Of a stretch of DNA of 64,000 nucleotides, positions 52,981 through 62,592 are shown piece after piece. Each line of letters starts with the position of its first letter. Within the stretch, counting starts at the first letter, position 1. The translations under genes were made by a program, and so were the position numbers. The notes under the pieces were generated by a model. That model saw only the letters and a list, made by a program, of their open reading frames with translations, was not told where the DNA came from and did no database searches. Where the stretch lies: contig NZ_CP036433.1 in the NCBI RefSeq assembly GCF_007751035.1, positions 3,949,001-4,013,000 of the forward strand. The letters are read 5' to 3'. This DNA comes from Lignipirellula cremea. Its GTDB lineage: Bacteria; Planctomycetota; Planctomycetia; Pirellulales; Pirellulaceae.

Positions 52981-53328
52981 TTACTGATTATTCCTGATCG
53001 GTTCGATTTCAATTTCCCAACCTTTGGAAGTCGGCATGCCGGTTCCATCGGTTCCTCCCCCCATGAGCTTGCAGGTGGGCGGGCCGTACACCACAAAGAT
53101 GATTCCGTCGGGCACTTTGCCTGACTCGCACGTAAACTCCGCCTCGCCATGCTCTGTTCGAACGCGGACCGAATCCCCCTGGGCGACGCCTAAATATTCC
53201 ATGTCGGCCGGGCTGATCGTCAGCGTGGTCGTCATTTGAATATAAACGTCGTCGTCCTTGCTGATGTTGATCTGGGCGCCCTGTTTTGCCGTGCGGGAAG
53301 GATTGAGGAGAAACTTTCTCGGTTCCAT
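52981..53328 (-). CDS. fwdD: Formylmethanofuran dehydrogenase subunit D-like (molybdopterin-binding)
   Basis: A 115-residue protein with the molybdopterin-dinucleotide-binding fold, as in FwdD/FmdD: EYLGVAQGDSVRVRTEHGEA and VYGPPTCKLMGGGTDGTGMP then TSKGWEIEIEP. In archaea FwdD completes the bis-MGD site of B. First gene of the operon fwdD-small-fwdB-fwdA-fwdC. Its presence argues that the complex holds the redox cofactor. Confidence 0.9.
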   Translation of the reverse strand: MEPRKFLLNPSRTAKQGAQINISKDDDVYIQMTTTLTISPADMEYLGVAQGDSVRVRTEHGEAEFTCESGKVPDGIIFVVYGPPTCKLMGGGTDGTGMPTSKGWEIEIEPIRNNQ

Positions 53329-53639
53329 GAGTCAACTTTCGCACGGCGGCAGGGAATGGCCCTGACGACCACAACGGCCAAGGTGAGGAAATCGCATCTG
53401 TAAACGTTAGTGTATCCGATTAAGAGCCCGGTGCAATTTCCAGAACGACGCAATCGGGAAGCTCCTGCAGACTGCGTCGTTTTAACCCGCATCTTCCGGC
53501 CAGGAAAAAAATTGCGGGACGGATTTTTCGACGCTTCGCTGCCAGCCGCCCGGTCGATTGCGACGACGCGCCCGATTATGCTGCGGTATCTATTTTTGCT
53601 GTCGATAGGCGTGCAATACCCTGTACAGAGAGCCGGCCC
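53329..53639. other. Divergent intergenic region between fwd operon and hydrolase
   Basis: About 310 bp that should contain the promoters of both the fwd operon and the exported hydrolase. No riboswitch or clear operator was seen. Confidence 0.35.
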
Positions 53640-54641
53640 ATGTCCCGAAAAGCTGCTCGAACGATTCCGCGTCGCACCTTCCTTGCCGCCGGCGCAGGGC
53701 TTGCCCTGGCGGGACCGCTGGCCAGCCTGTCGCGCGCTGCGGCGCCGCCGATCGTTATGAAAACGCATACGTATAAAAAGGTGGGCGACTTGGAGATCCA
53801 GGCCGATGTCTACCGGCCCGACGATGATCGCCTGCGGCCCGTGGTGGTCTGGATCCACGGGGGAGCCCTGATTGTCGGCTTTCGCGAAAGCGTCAGCCAG
53901 CGCGTGAAAGACTGGGCGGCGGAGGCCGGCTATGTGCTGGTTTCGATCGACTATCGCCTGGCGCCGGAAACGCAACTGCCGGGCATTATCGAAGATTTGG
54001 AAGACGCCTTCGCCTGGATCCGCCGCGAGGGTCCCGGCCTGTTCTCCGCCGATCCTTCCCGAATCGCGGTCGCTGGCGGTTCGGCCGGCGGCTATCTGAC
54101 GCTCGCCAGCGGCTATCGGGTTACGCCGGCGCCGACGGTGCTGCTCTCCTTCTGGGGATACGGCGATCTGATCGGGCCTTGGTTCAGCCAGCCCAGCCCG
54201 CACGCCCGGCATCGCACGCAGGAAGTCACTCGCGAAGAAGCCCTGAAGCAGGTCGCCGGCCCGCCGATCTCCGACTCTCGACAGCGGGCCGGCAACGGCG
54301 GCGCCTTCTATCAATACTGCCGTCAGCAAGGCGTCTGGCCCCAGCTGGTCAGCGGCTGGGACCCAAAGAAAGAAGCGGCGAAGTTCTATCCGTATATGCC
54401 GCTGAAGAACGTCACCAAAGACTACCCGCCGACGATGCTGATGCACGGCACAGCCGACACCGACGTGCCGTTCGAACAGTCGCAACTCATGGCCGCCGCC
54501 ATGAAACGCCACGGCGCACCGCACGAACTGCTCCCCATCGACCGGGGCGAACACGGCCTCAAAGGCGGCGACCCCGCCGCCATCAACGCCGCCTACGCCC
54601 AGGCGTTCGCCTTTGCCGATCGCTACATGAACGCCGACTGA
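53640..54641 (+). CDS. Tat-exported alpha/beta hydrolase (HSL/esterase type)
   Basis: A 333-residue protein with a twin-arginine-like leader (TIPRRTFLAAGAGLALAGPL). The HSL-family oxyanion motif HGGA is in VVWIHGGALI, and the nucleophile is in GGSAGGYLTL. The Asp/His are likely in GTADTDVPFEQSQ and DRGEHGLKGG. It hydrolyses an ester or an acetyl group; substrate unknown. Convergent with the oxidoreductase gene 48 bp away. Confidence 0.85.
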   Translation: MSRKAARTIPRRTFLAAGAGLALAGPLASLSRAAAPPIVMKTHTYKKVGDLEIQADVYRPDDDRLRPVVVWIHGGALIVGFRESVSQRVKDWAAEAGYVLVSIDYRLAPETQLPGIIEDLEDAFAWIRREGPGLFSADPSRIAVAGGSAGGYLTLASGYRVTPAPTVLLSFWGYGDLIGPWFSQPSPHARHRTQEVTREEALKQVAGPPISDSRQRAGNGGAFYQYCRQQGVWPQLVSGWDPKKEAAKFYPYMPLKNVTKDYPPTMLMHGTADTDVPFEQSQLMAAAMKRHGAPHELLPIDRGEHGLKGGDPAAINAAYAQAFAFADRYMNAD

Positions 54642-54689
54642 CGACCGCCAATTGCACGACGGCCGTCGGTCCTGCATTACCACATCTGA

Positions 54690-56012
54690 CTACGACAGGT
54701 TCTCGACTTCGAACCCTTTGCGATACTCGCGCTTGATGAGCTTGTTCGCTTCGGGCAGGTTGGTGACCTCGAGCGCTGCCGCGTCCCATTCCAGCTTCGT
54801 ATCGGGGAAGCGATTAGCGACCACGCCCAGCAGCAGGGCTTCGGTCAAGGGTCCGGCGTAGCTGAAGCTGGCGCTGGTCTGCCCTTCGCCCAGACAGGCG
54901 TCGACCCATTGATGGTAATGGTTCTGACCGTCGATGACGGGCGGCTGATAGTCGGCGAATTTTTTCTGCGGGAAGAGCACCGGTTCGCTGACGTGCGGCA
55001 GCAGCATGTAGCCGCCTTCGCCCACAAACAGCGAGCCCTGGCTGGGCAGTTTCAGGTCGGCTGGCAGGTCGAGTTCGTCGCTCTTGGGCGGGGCGAACGA
55101 ACCGTCGTACCACTTCCACGACATGGAATCGGTCGTATGCTTCGTGCCGGGGAATTCGTACTCCACCAGGTTCCGCTCCGGATGGCCATAGCCGGTCGGC
55201 GGACGGCAGGTGGTCTTGGCCCACTTCGGCGCCGTCAGTTCCAGCGCGGCGTAAGGCGTGTCAAAAATGTGCACGCCCATATCACCCAGGGTGCCGGTGC
55301 CGAAGTCGATCAGCTTCCGCCACGATCCCGGATGGTGGCCCGGCATGTAAGGACGATCCGACGTTACGCCCAGCCACAGATCCCAGTCCAGCGTCGGCGG
55401 CGCCTCGGACGAACTGATGGGCGGCGCGCCATCGTAGCCCCAGTTCTTCCCCGACCAGGCATGCACCTGACTGACCTTACCGATCACGCCGGACTGGATC
55501 ATCTGCACTGCCCGGCGGTACGGATTGCTGGAGTGCACCTGGATGCCCATCTGCGTGACGAGTTTCTTCTGCTCGGCAATCTTGCGCAGCTGACGGGCTT
55601 CAAACACTTCGTGTGTGAGTGGTTTCTGGCAGTAAACGGGCTTGCCAGCCAGCATCGCCCGCATGGCCGCCGGGGCGTGCGTGTGATCGGGAGTGGAGAC
55701 AACCACCGCGTCGATCTGATCGCCCAGGGCCGTGATCATTTCCCGATAGTCCACGAACGTTTTGGCATTCGGGTGACGCATCGACGCCCCCTTCAAACGG
55801 GCCGCATCGACATCGCATAGCGCCGCCACCTCGACCTGCTTGTGCGACGAAACCGAGTTCAAATCGGAACCGCCCATGCCGCCGACGCCGATGTGGGCGG
55901 TGCGCAACACGCCATTGGCCGACGCCGCCTGGACGCGGGAAGGAAGCAGATTGACGGCCGCCAAGGCAGCGCTCGCCTTGAGGAAATCACGACGTTGGAA
56001 CTGGGAGGACAT
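54690..56012 (-). CDS. Tat-exported Gfo/Idh/MocA-family oxidoreductase
   Basis: A 440-residue protein; start ATG 56012 gives a signal sequence (QRRDFLKASAALAAVNLLPS). The Rossmann start is RTAHIGVGGMGGSDLNSV, followed by DAVVVSTPDHTHAPAAMRAM and GKPVYCQKPLTHEVFEARQL (the EKP-type Lys). It is an NAD(P)-dependent sugar dehydrogenase-type enzyme, one of the many planctomycete copies. GGAG lies upstream. Likely in glycan metabolism outside the cytoplasm. Confidence 0.9.
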   Translation of the reverse strand: MSSQFQRRDFLKASAALAAVNLLPSRVQAASANGVLRTAHIGVGGMGGSDLNSVSSHKQVEVAALCDVDAARLKGASMRHPNAKTFVDYREMITALGDQIDAVVVSTPDHTHAPAAMRAMLAGKPVYCQKPLTHEVFEARQLRKIAEQKKLVTQMGIQVHSSNPYRRAVQMIQSGVIGKVSQVHAWSGKNWGYDGAPPISSSEAPPTLDWDLWLGVTSDRPYMPGHHPGSWRKLIDFGTGTLGDMGVHIFDTPYAALELTAPKWAKTTCRPPTGYGHPERNLVEYEFPGTKHTTDSMSWKWYDGSFAPPKSDELDLPADLKLPSQGSLFVGEGGYMLLPHVSEPVLFPQKKFADYQPPVIDGQNHYHQWVDACLGEGQTSASFSYAGPLTEALLLGVVANRFPDTKLEWDAAALEVTNLPEANKLIKREYRKGFEVENLS

Positions 56013-56298
56013 GGGCGGAAACTCCAGGTTGTAAAACGGGGGGAAGGGAACCGACCGCAAGCGACGGCCGGCTCCTGGCGAGCCATGTCAGGGACGACTC
56101 GCGACGTCGATTCCTTTTACGACGACTTCCTCCGCGACCGGCCGGACACACCAATGGTGCGTCGCTCGGCCGGCGAGAAGAAGCCGCATCGCCTCTAACG
56201 GATAAACCGTCGCGTCGATTCTTTTCGCGTTCCTTACCTTATCGGGCGGCCCGGGCGCAGCCAAGTCTTTTCAGCCCCGGCGTCGAAAATTTGTACCG
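56013..56298. other. Intergenic region, no gene seen
   Basis: 286 bp between the oxidoreductase start and the CocE stop, both leftward. It should hold the oxidoreductase promoter. No hairpin or small gene is convincing. Confidence 0.35.
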
Positions 56299-58191
56299 CT
56301 ACGGCAGCACCCGCACCTGCACCCGCGAAGCTTGCTCGGGCGTACGGTACACGCGCTGGATGGCAGTCTGGAAATCCGCTTCCTTGGCCTGGTAAATATC
56401 GACAAAGGTCTGCGGATTCCGATCGACCAGCGGGAACCAGCTGCTTTGCACCTGGACCATGATCCGATGCCCGCTGCGGAAGCAGTGGGAAGTGTCCGGC
56501 AGCGTGAACCGCACCCGGGTCGGCTGGCCTGGCTCAAACGGCTCCGGTTTGCTCAGGCTATTGCGGAACTTTCCGCGCATGACGTCGCCACGGACCAGCT
56601 GCTGGAATCCGCCCATGCGGACCCTGGTCGGGTTCTCGGCCGGGTCGGGGTAATCGTCAGGATAGACGTCGATCAGCTTCACGACCCAGTCGCTGTCGCT
56701 GCCGGTGGTGGAAACGACCAGATCGACTTCGATCGGTCCGGCCAGGGTCAGATCGGCCTCCAGCTCCGGCGTCTGGTAAACCAGCACATCGGTTCGACGG
56801 GAGGCGAAACGCTGATCGGCCAGCATGTACTCCGCCGGCATGCCGATATCGGTCCAGTCGATGAACGGCGTCGGTTTGGCCGGATCGCTCACGTACGTGT
56901 CAAAGCCCGGCCCGGGTTCCGCCTCCTTCGGCGGGGATAATGATAGCCCCTCGTTCGCCTGGAAGTACAGGTTCTGAAGGCGTGACTCGGCCGGCGGCCA
57001 GGCGGTGTACTGCTTCCACTGGTTGGTCCCCGTTTCAAACACCCAGGCCTCCGGGTGCGGCAGCTTGCCCTGCTGTTTCAGGTGAAACTGGAAGAACGGG
57101 AACTCGATCTTCTCCCGGTAGAACTCGGCCGTCTTCGCATTGAACGGTACATGCCCCAGCGAAGAGCCCTCGTCGCGAGCCCACTGGCCATGCCGCCACG
57201 GCCCCATCACCAGCGTATTGCCGGCGCTGGCGGGACTGTGGGCTTCAATCGATTTGTACGTATGCAAGGCGCCAAACAGATTCTCCGCGTCGAACCAGCC
57301 GCCAACCGTCATCACCGCGGGACGGATATCTTTCAAGTGCGGACGCAGATTGCGGGACTGCCAGAAGTCGTCGTAATTGCCGTGCTGCATCGCTTCGTTC
57401 CAGAACGGAATCTTCTCATGGAAGTAGCGGGCATTGGCGTTGGAAAGCGGTCCCAGCCGGCGGAAAAACTCATAGCCGTCCGGTGTATCATGATCAAAAG
57501 GGTGCTCGAACTTTTTCGTCGGCTCCGGCCGTTCGTAGCCGAACTTGGCCATAAAGTTGAACATGTGCGGCAGGAAGAACGCACCGTTGTGATGCCAGTC
57601 GTCCCCCTGGAACCAGTCGTTAATCGGGGCCTGGGGCGATGCGGCCAGCAGGGCCGGATGTGCATTAATGACTCCGGCCGCCGTGTAGAAACCGGGGTAA
57701 GAAATACCCCACATGCCGACCCGCCCGTTGCAGCTGGGCAGATGATGAACGAGCCACTCAATCGTGTCAAAGGCGTCAGTGCTTTCATCGATCGCCTGGG
57801 GATCGGCTGGCTGCGACAACTGCGGTCGCATGTTGACAAACTCGCCTTCGGACATCCAGCGGCCGCGTACATCCTGGTACACAAAAATGTACCCTTCCTT
57901 GCCAAACAATGGCGACGGCCCGAGGTCGGCCCGGTACTGATCCGCCCCGTACGGCTTCACGCTGTACGGCGTACGGCTGAGCAGCAGCGGCCACTTCTGG
58001 CTGGAATCCTTCGGCACATAGACGGCCGTAAACAGCCGCTTGCCGTCGCGCATGGGGATGCGGTACTCAAATTTGGTGTAGTTGGCTTTCACATACTCCA
58101 GCCCTTGCCCGGCCGACATGCCTGGGAAAAGCAGCACGGCGGCGAATAGCCCCAGCAGTCCGGCAAGCGAACAAGCGGCATGTCTCAGCAT
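56299..58191 (-). CDS. Secreted CocE/NonD family hydrolase
   Basis: A 630-residue protein with signal peptide (SLAGLLGLFAAVLLFPGMSA). The S15/CocE fold shows TPYSVKPYGADQYRA, the QDVRGRWMSEGEF oxyanion region and the nucleophile in GMWGISYPGFYTA. The C-terminal jelly-roll has DLTLAGPIEVDLVVSTTGSD and SHCFRSGHRIMVQVQSSWFP. Cleaves acyl bonds of esters or peptides; substrate unknown. Confidence 0.9.
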   Translation of the reverse strand: MLRHAACSLAGLLGLFAAVLLFPGMSAGQGLEYVKANYTKFEYRIPMRDGKRLFTAVYVPKDSSQKWPLLLSRTPYSVKPYGADQYRADLGPSPLFGKEGYIFVYQDVRGRWMSEGEFVNMRPQLSQPADPQAIDESTDAFDTIEWLVHHLPSCNGRVGMWGISYPGFYTAAGVINAHPALLAASPQAPINDWFQGDDWHHNGAFFLPHMFNFMAKFGYERPEPTKKFEHPFDHDTPDGYEFFRRLGPLSNANARYFHEKIPFWNEAMQHGNYDDFWQSRNLRPHLKDIRPAVMTVGGWFDAENLFGALHTYKSIEAHSPASAGNTLVMGPWRHGQWARDEGSSLGHVPFNAKTAEFYREKIEFPFFQFHLKQQGKLPHPEAWVFETGTNQWKQYTAWPPAESRLQNLYFQANEGLSLSPPKEAEPGPGFDTYVSDPAKPTPFIDWTDIGMPAEYMLADQRFASRRTDVLVYQTPELEADLTLAGPIEVDLVVSTTGSDSDWVVKLIDVYPDDYPDPAENPTRVRMGGFQQLVRGDVMRGKFRNSLSKPEPFEPGQPTRVRFTLPDTSHCFRSGHRIMVQVQSSWFPLVDRNPQTFVDIYQAKEADFQTAIQRVYRTPEQASRVQVRVLP

Positions 58192-58371
58192 CGATCAAAT
58201 CCTGGTCAGCAAGGAAGACGAACGGGGATGCAATTCAAAAGCAGGCAGAAACGAGGTCGCAGAACATGGCGACAAGCGTCCCTGCCCGACAAGCATAGCA
58301 AAGAGCCGCCGCGTTCTGTATCATCGCAGGAGCGCCTTCATTTTCGCGCCTGCCCCGTTTATTCTGAGTCG

Positions 58372-59010
58372 ATGCCGATGTCCGATGATCCGACGCCGTC
58401 CACCATTGAAACCGTCGAACAACTGCGTGAGCATTACCGCCAGCCCTCGGCTTCGCTGCTGGCCAAGTTCCTGTCAGAGCTCGACCAGCACTGCGTTTCG
58501 ATGATCAACCGCGCCACGTTCGTCAGCGTCGCCACCCGTAGCGAAGAAGGCATGCTGGACGTATCCCCGCGGGGCGATCCGCCCGGTTCGATCCTGGTGC
58601 TCGACAAACAGACGCTGTTGATCCCCGACCGCACCGGCAACAACAAACTGGACATGCTCACCAACCTGCTCACCCACCCGGAAATCGCCTTGCTGTTCCT
58701 GGTTCCCGGCATTATTGAAACGCTCCGCGTCAGCGGCACGGCGAAGATCATCTGCAACGACCCGCGACTGGAAGCCTGTTCCGTCAACGAGAAAACGCCG
58801 CGGGTCGGGATCCTGGTCACCGTGCAAAAGGCCTGCCTGCAGTGCGGCAAGGCCGTTATTCGCAGCGGCCTGTGGGAGGACAAATATCGGGTGCAAAAAG
58901 GAGAGCTGCCTTCCTTCGGTCAGATGCTGGTCGACCAGACCGGCGGCGATCGCTCCGTCGCAGAACTGGACGCGGCCATCCAGGAATCGTACGACCAGCG
59001 ACTGTACTAA
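58372..59010 (+). CDS. Pyridoxamine 5'-phosphate oxidase family protein
   Basis: A 212-residue flavin-binding split-barrel protein (MSMEG_1061 type): SMINRATFVSVATRSEEGML, DVSPRGDPPGSILVLDKQTL, RTGNNKLDMLTNLLTHPEIA, LRVSGTAKIICNDPRLEACS. The last part has an unusual KACLQCGKAVIRSGLWEDK. ATG 58372 or 58378; upstream frame rejected as it overlaps the CocE start. Cofactor FMN or F420-like. Confidence 0.85.
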   Translation: MPMSDDPTPSTIETVEQLREHYRQPSASLLAKFLSELDQHCVSMINRATFVSVATRSEEGMLDVSPRGDPPGSILVLDKQTLLIPDRTGNNKLDMLTNLLTHPEIALLFLVPGIIETLRVSGTAKIICNDPRLEACSVNEKTPRVGILVTVQKACLQCGKAVIRSGLWEDKYRVQKGELPSFGQMLVDQTGGDRSVAELDAAIQESYDQRLY

Positions 59011-59069
59011 AGGGCGCAGCAAGGCAACATACGACCAGACGCCAGAACCTGTCACTCTGACAGAATCTG

Positions 59070-59957
59070 TCACGGTGTTTCGTCCAGGACGCGCCGTTTA
59101 ATCTCGGCGATCTTGCGCACCGTCAGCCAGCCGCGGAGCAGGTAGCCGCTGCGACGCACGTTCTCTGGCGTCGGCTCGGAACCGGGGCCGACTTCGCCGT
59201 CGCTCGCGGTCAGATGGATACGATCCATCAGCGGCCCAAACCAGTCCTCCGGCCGCCGCGTGAGAATCTCCCGTTCCAGGTCCAGCACCGGCAGGCCGCG
59301 TTCTTTGGCCAGCGACCGTAACGCTACATTGAACTGGGCCGTGCGCTCGCGCTGGGCGCGAAACGGCGGAATCGTATTCAGCAGCGGGATGGCGCCGGCG
59401 GCCAGAATCTGGTCGAGCGCCTGGGCCATGTTCCGGCGGTAAACTTCCAGCGAGACGCCGTCTTCGACATCGTAAATGCCGCACTCCAGCGTGACGATCC
59501 GGGGACGATAATCCTGAAGCATCGCGGCCAGCGTGGGCAATCCGCGTTTGCCGCCCGCCAGCAGCATGGCCGACTTCAGACCGCTTTCGCTGGTGTAAGC
59601 CCGATAGTGCTCCACCTCGGTCCGGCACAGCCACCAGCCGTCGGTCTTGTCGCGTGCTTCCGTATGCATCCACTTGAGAACTGCCGCATCCTCCGGCGTT
59701 TTCCCCTTGCCGCTGCGAGCCCAGGTTCCGTACGGGTTGGCGATCGTCATTGACCCGCCCACATGCAGCACGACCCCTTCCCGCCCCTGGAATGTCGCCG
59801 CCGTCCGCCGCATGGCCGGGGCATAGTCCCAGTCCTCCGCCAGCGGTCCCGTTTCCTGGCTAACCAGCGTCGGATCCGCCGCCCGCGCGTGTGTCGCCGT
59901 CACAATGACAATGATCGCGAGTAGCAAGGAACGGAAATTAACTTGAGTGCGCATCAT
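59070..59957 (-). CDS. Exported SGNH/GDSL-like hydrolase
   Basis: A 295-residue protein starting at ATG 59957; signal sequence VNFRSLLLAIIVIVTATHAR. The first block is VVLHVGGSMTIANPYG (variant of GDS with Ser), then IVTLECGIYDVEDGV (block III position) and DRIHLTASDG (catalytic DxxH). SGNH hydrolase or acetyl esterase for carbohydrates. The first in-frame TTG at 59984 was rejected. Convergent with the flavin gene. Confidence 0.75.
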   Translation of the reverse strand: MMRTQVNFRSLLLAIIVIVTATHARAADPTLVSQETGPLAEDWDYAPAMRRTAATFQGREGVVLHVGGSMTIANPYGTWARSGKGKTPEDAAVLKWMHTEARDKTDGWWLCRTEVEHYRAYTSESGLKSAMLLAGGKRGLPTLAAMLQDYRPRIVTLECGIYDVEDGVSLEVYRRNMAQALDQILAAGAIPLLNTIPPFRAQRERTAQFNVALRSLAKERGLPVLDLEREILTRRPEDWFGPLMDRIHLTASDGEVGPGSEPTPENVRRSGYLLRGWLTVRKIAEIKRRVLDETP

Positions 59958-59984
59958 CAAAGGAATCCAGCAAGGGTGATTCAA

Positions 59985-61240
59985 TCGGTCTTAATCCACG
60001 GCGTAAAAAGTCAGGCTGCCAGATCGAGCGTTCGCAAAGCCGCCTGCATACCCTGACAATCTATGCCGCGTCGCTGGCTGACGCTGCTTTGCCACAAAGA
60101 CAAACGTCTGGTCAAGGAGTTGGGGAAAAATAACTTCGGAACGCGGGAAAAATAACTTCGGTATTTTTCTCGACAGGAACCACGAAACCTGAGCAGCCCA
60201 AGCCGGCTGATCCTGTGAGCCGAACGCGCTAGCGTCGGGCCGTTCTTCGGAATGAGGGAAAAAAACTTCTTCGGTTTTTGTATAACAGCGATGACGTTCA
60301 ACTTTTACGTATGCTTCACCTGGTGATCAAACCGCCAATCTCTCCTGCAACGGCTGGAAGATAAAATGAGCGGGTTGAAAAATCGGCATCGCGGAAAAGG
60401 GGAACTCACGCAAAGGCGCGAAAGCGCAAAGAAGGAGGAAGAGGTGTGAGAAGGAATTCGCCACGACCCTTGTGGATGTCGCGTTTCCGATTCCGGCCAA
60501 ACGGGAAAAATCGCCGAAGTTATTTTCCCCCGATTCCCAAGGGGTCTCGACGGCGATTGTCGCCTTGCGCCGCCGCAAGGAACTGGGGAAGAATAACTTC
60601 GGCTCACAGGAGTAGAACCTATACAAAAACCGAAGTTATTTTCCCCTCGTTCCTTCGGCTATTTCCCCCATCTGGTCGGAGTCTGAAACGCGACATCCCC
60701 CAGGGTCGCGGCCAATTTATTCTCACAACTTTTCATCCTTCTTTGCGCCTTCGCGCCTTTGCGTGAGCGCCCATTGACGCGAGGGAAATTCTTCAACCGG
60801 CTCAATTTTTCTTCTCGCCGTTCAAGGACGGATTGGCGGTTCTGTCACGAAGAGGATCTCACGCAAAGGCGCGAAGGCGCAAAGGGCCGGTCGGCAGCGG
60901 ATCGTCCTTGATGAAGTCGGCCAGACTGGCTCTTTCGGCACAGGTCACGACGTGGTTTCAAGCAGGCTCGCTTTCCGCAACGTCCTCGGTGTTATACAAA
61001 ACCGAAGTTATTTTCCCCTCGTTCCCAAAAAGCGAAGCGGAGCCGCCACCCGGAGTTCGGTCCTGCGAACGCCCGAAACACACGGCGGCAATTCCCCTAG
61101 TCTGATTGGGGTCAGATGTTTGCTTTTGCGCCGGATTTGCGGATAATGCGATTCGAATCGGGACGGAGGCGCCTTGCAGTCGTCGCCTACCTTTGCTGAC
61201 TTTGTTTGGTAACAGGTTGTTTAGTAACAAGGAGCAAGCG
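59985..61240. repeat. Non-coding region with two families of dispersed inverted repeats
   Basis: About 1.25 kb without a defensible gene. Family 1, core CCGAAGTTATTTTCCCC or its complement, is present at 60122, 60145, 60255, 60512, 60585, 60620 and 60993, in both orientations. Family 2, CTCACGCAAAGGCGCGAAGG with following GCGCAAAG, is at 60405 and 60858 (plus) and 60737 (inverted). Paired opposite copies could form long hairpins. ORFs here follow the repeats and are not called. The promoter of the gene at 61241 is at the right. Confidence 0.7.
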
Positions 61241-62326
61241 ATGAAATTTATGTGGGCGATTGCTTTCACGGCCGTCATGGCGATGGTTTCTGCAGCGTCG
61301 GTTCAGGCGGCTGAATGGGGATTGAAACAGGGCTCGGTCGATCTGAAATCAGCGGGTCAGCTGGCCTTCGGACCCGATGGCGTGCTCTTTATCGGCGATT
61401 CGAAAGCCGCCGTCATTCATGCCATCGCCACCGGCGGCGAAGCGCCCAATGCGCTGGTGAACTACAACCTGCAGGATCTCGAAGCCCAGCTTGTCAAAAC
61501 GTGCGGCGCCGCCGCCCAGGTGAGCGACATGGCTGCGAACCCGCAAACCCAGGAACTTTTCCTGTCCGTTACGGCCGGCGACAAGCCGCAGATCGTACGC
61601 GTGAGTCGTTCCGGCGAGTTGAGCCTGGTCGACCTCTCCAACGTGAAGTGCTCGATGGTCGAACTACCGAACGCGCCGGAAGACAAAGTCTTCACCAGCC
61701 GCGGCCGTAGCCGGAACAATCGCGATTCGGCCATCACGGACCTGGCCTACCATGAAGGAAAAGTCATGGTTTCCGGTCTGTCGAACGCCACCGCCTCGTC
61801 GACCATTCGCGAAGTGGTGTTCCCCTTCGCCAAAGCCGACGGCGGCGTGAGCGTGGAAATCTACCATGGAGCCCATGGACGCTACGAAGATTCGGCTCCC
61901 GTGCAAACGTTTGTGCCGTTCAACATTAACGGTGAAGCCAACCTGCTGGCCGGTTACACCTGCACGCCCCTGGTGAAGTTCCCCGTGTCGGAATTGACCC
62001 CGGGCGAAGACAAAGTCCGCGGGGTGACCGTTGCCGAACTGGGCAACCACAACCGCCCCCTGGATATGATCGTCTATGAAAAGGACGGCAAGAGCTGGCT
62101 GCTCATGGCCAACAGCGCCCGTGGCGTGATCAAGGTCAGCACCGAGAACATCGAACGTTCCGAAGGAATCAGCGAAAAGGTCAAAGGCGAAGTCGCTGGC
62201 CAGAAGTACGATACGCTCGCTTTCCTTGGTGATGTAACCCAGCTGGATCGGCTGGGCGCCCACCAGGCCGTTGTCATGACCGAGAACGACGGCACCCTGG
62301 CGATCAAAACGTTTGAGCTGCCGTAA
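61241..62326 (+). CDS. Secreted propeller-like protein of unknown function
   Basis: A 361-residue protein. ATG 61241 has AAGGAGCAAGCG upstream and a signal peptide (WAIAFTAVMAMVSAASVQA). The mature part has repeated beta-strand units (LAFGPDGVLFIGDSKAAVIH, LFLSVTAGDKPQIVRVSRSG, KVMVSGLSNATASSTIREVV), suggesting a propeller. It is followed by a strong terminator. Function unknown. Confidence 0.8.
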   Translation: MKFMWAIAFTAVMAMVSAASVQAAEWGLKQGSVDLKSAGQLAFGPDGVLFIGDSKAAVIHAIATGGEAPNALVNYNLQDLEAQLVKTCGAAAQVSDMAANPQTQELFLSVTAGDKPQIVRVSRSGELSLVDLSNVKCSMVELPNAPEDKVFTSRGRSRNNRDSAITDLAYHEGKVMVSGLSNATASSTIREVVFPFAKADGGVSVEIYHGAHGRYEDSAPVQTFVPFNINGEANLLAGYTCTPLVKFPVSELTPGEDKVRGVTVAELGNHNRPLDMIVYEKDGKSWLLMANSARGVIKVSTENIERSEGISEKVKGEVAGQKYDTLAFLGDVTQLDRLGAHQAVVMTENDGTLAIKTFELP

Positions 62327-62360
62327 GGCCTACGGTCCGTATTCTTATCGAACCGTTTTA

Positions 62361-62393
62361 CGCGACGCCGCTGGCCGGCGTCGCGTTGCTTTT
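62361..62393 (+). terminator. Rho-independent terminator
   Basis: CGCGACGCC (62361-62369) pairs over 9 bp with GGCGTCGCG (62377-62385) around a 7-nt loop, followed by TTGCTTTT. It lies 35 bp after the stop of the gene at 61241. Confidence 0.8.
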
Positions 62394-62592
62394 CACGGCC
62401 GGAACTATCCTCGTGAAAGGCAGTCTTCCCTGCTGCCGCTCACACAGGAGCGCATCCATCATGTATGGCGCGCCCCAGGGCGACGCGAGACGCTATGGGC
62501 TAATCCGTTGCCCCGCCTCCGGCAGGCGACTATATTCAAAGGAGTGGATTCCGTCCGCCCTTCTTCTCTTTTCCTTGTTCCAGGGCGAGTAC

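Noticed and set aside
59985-61240. CRISPR-like array in the repeat zone
   Set aside because: Copies are irregularly spaced and in both orientations.
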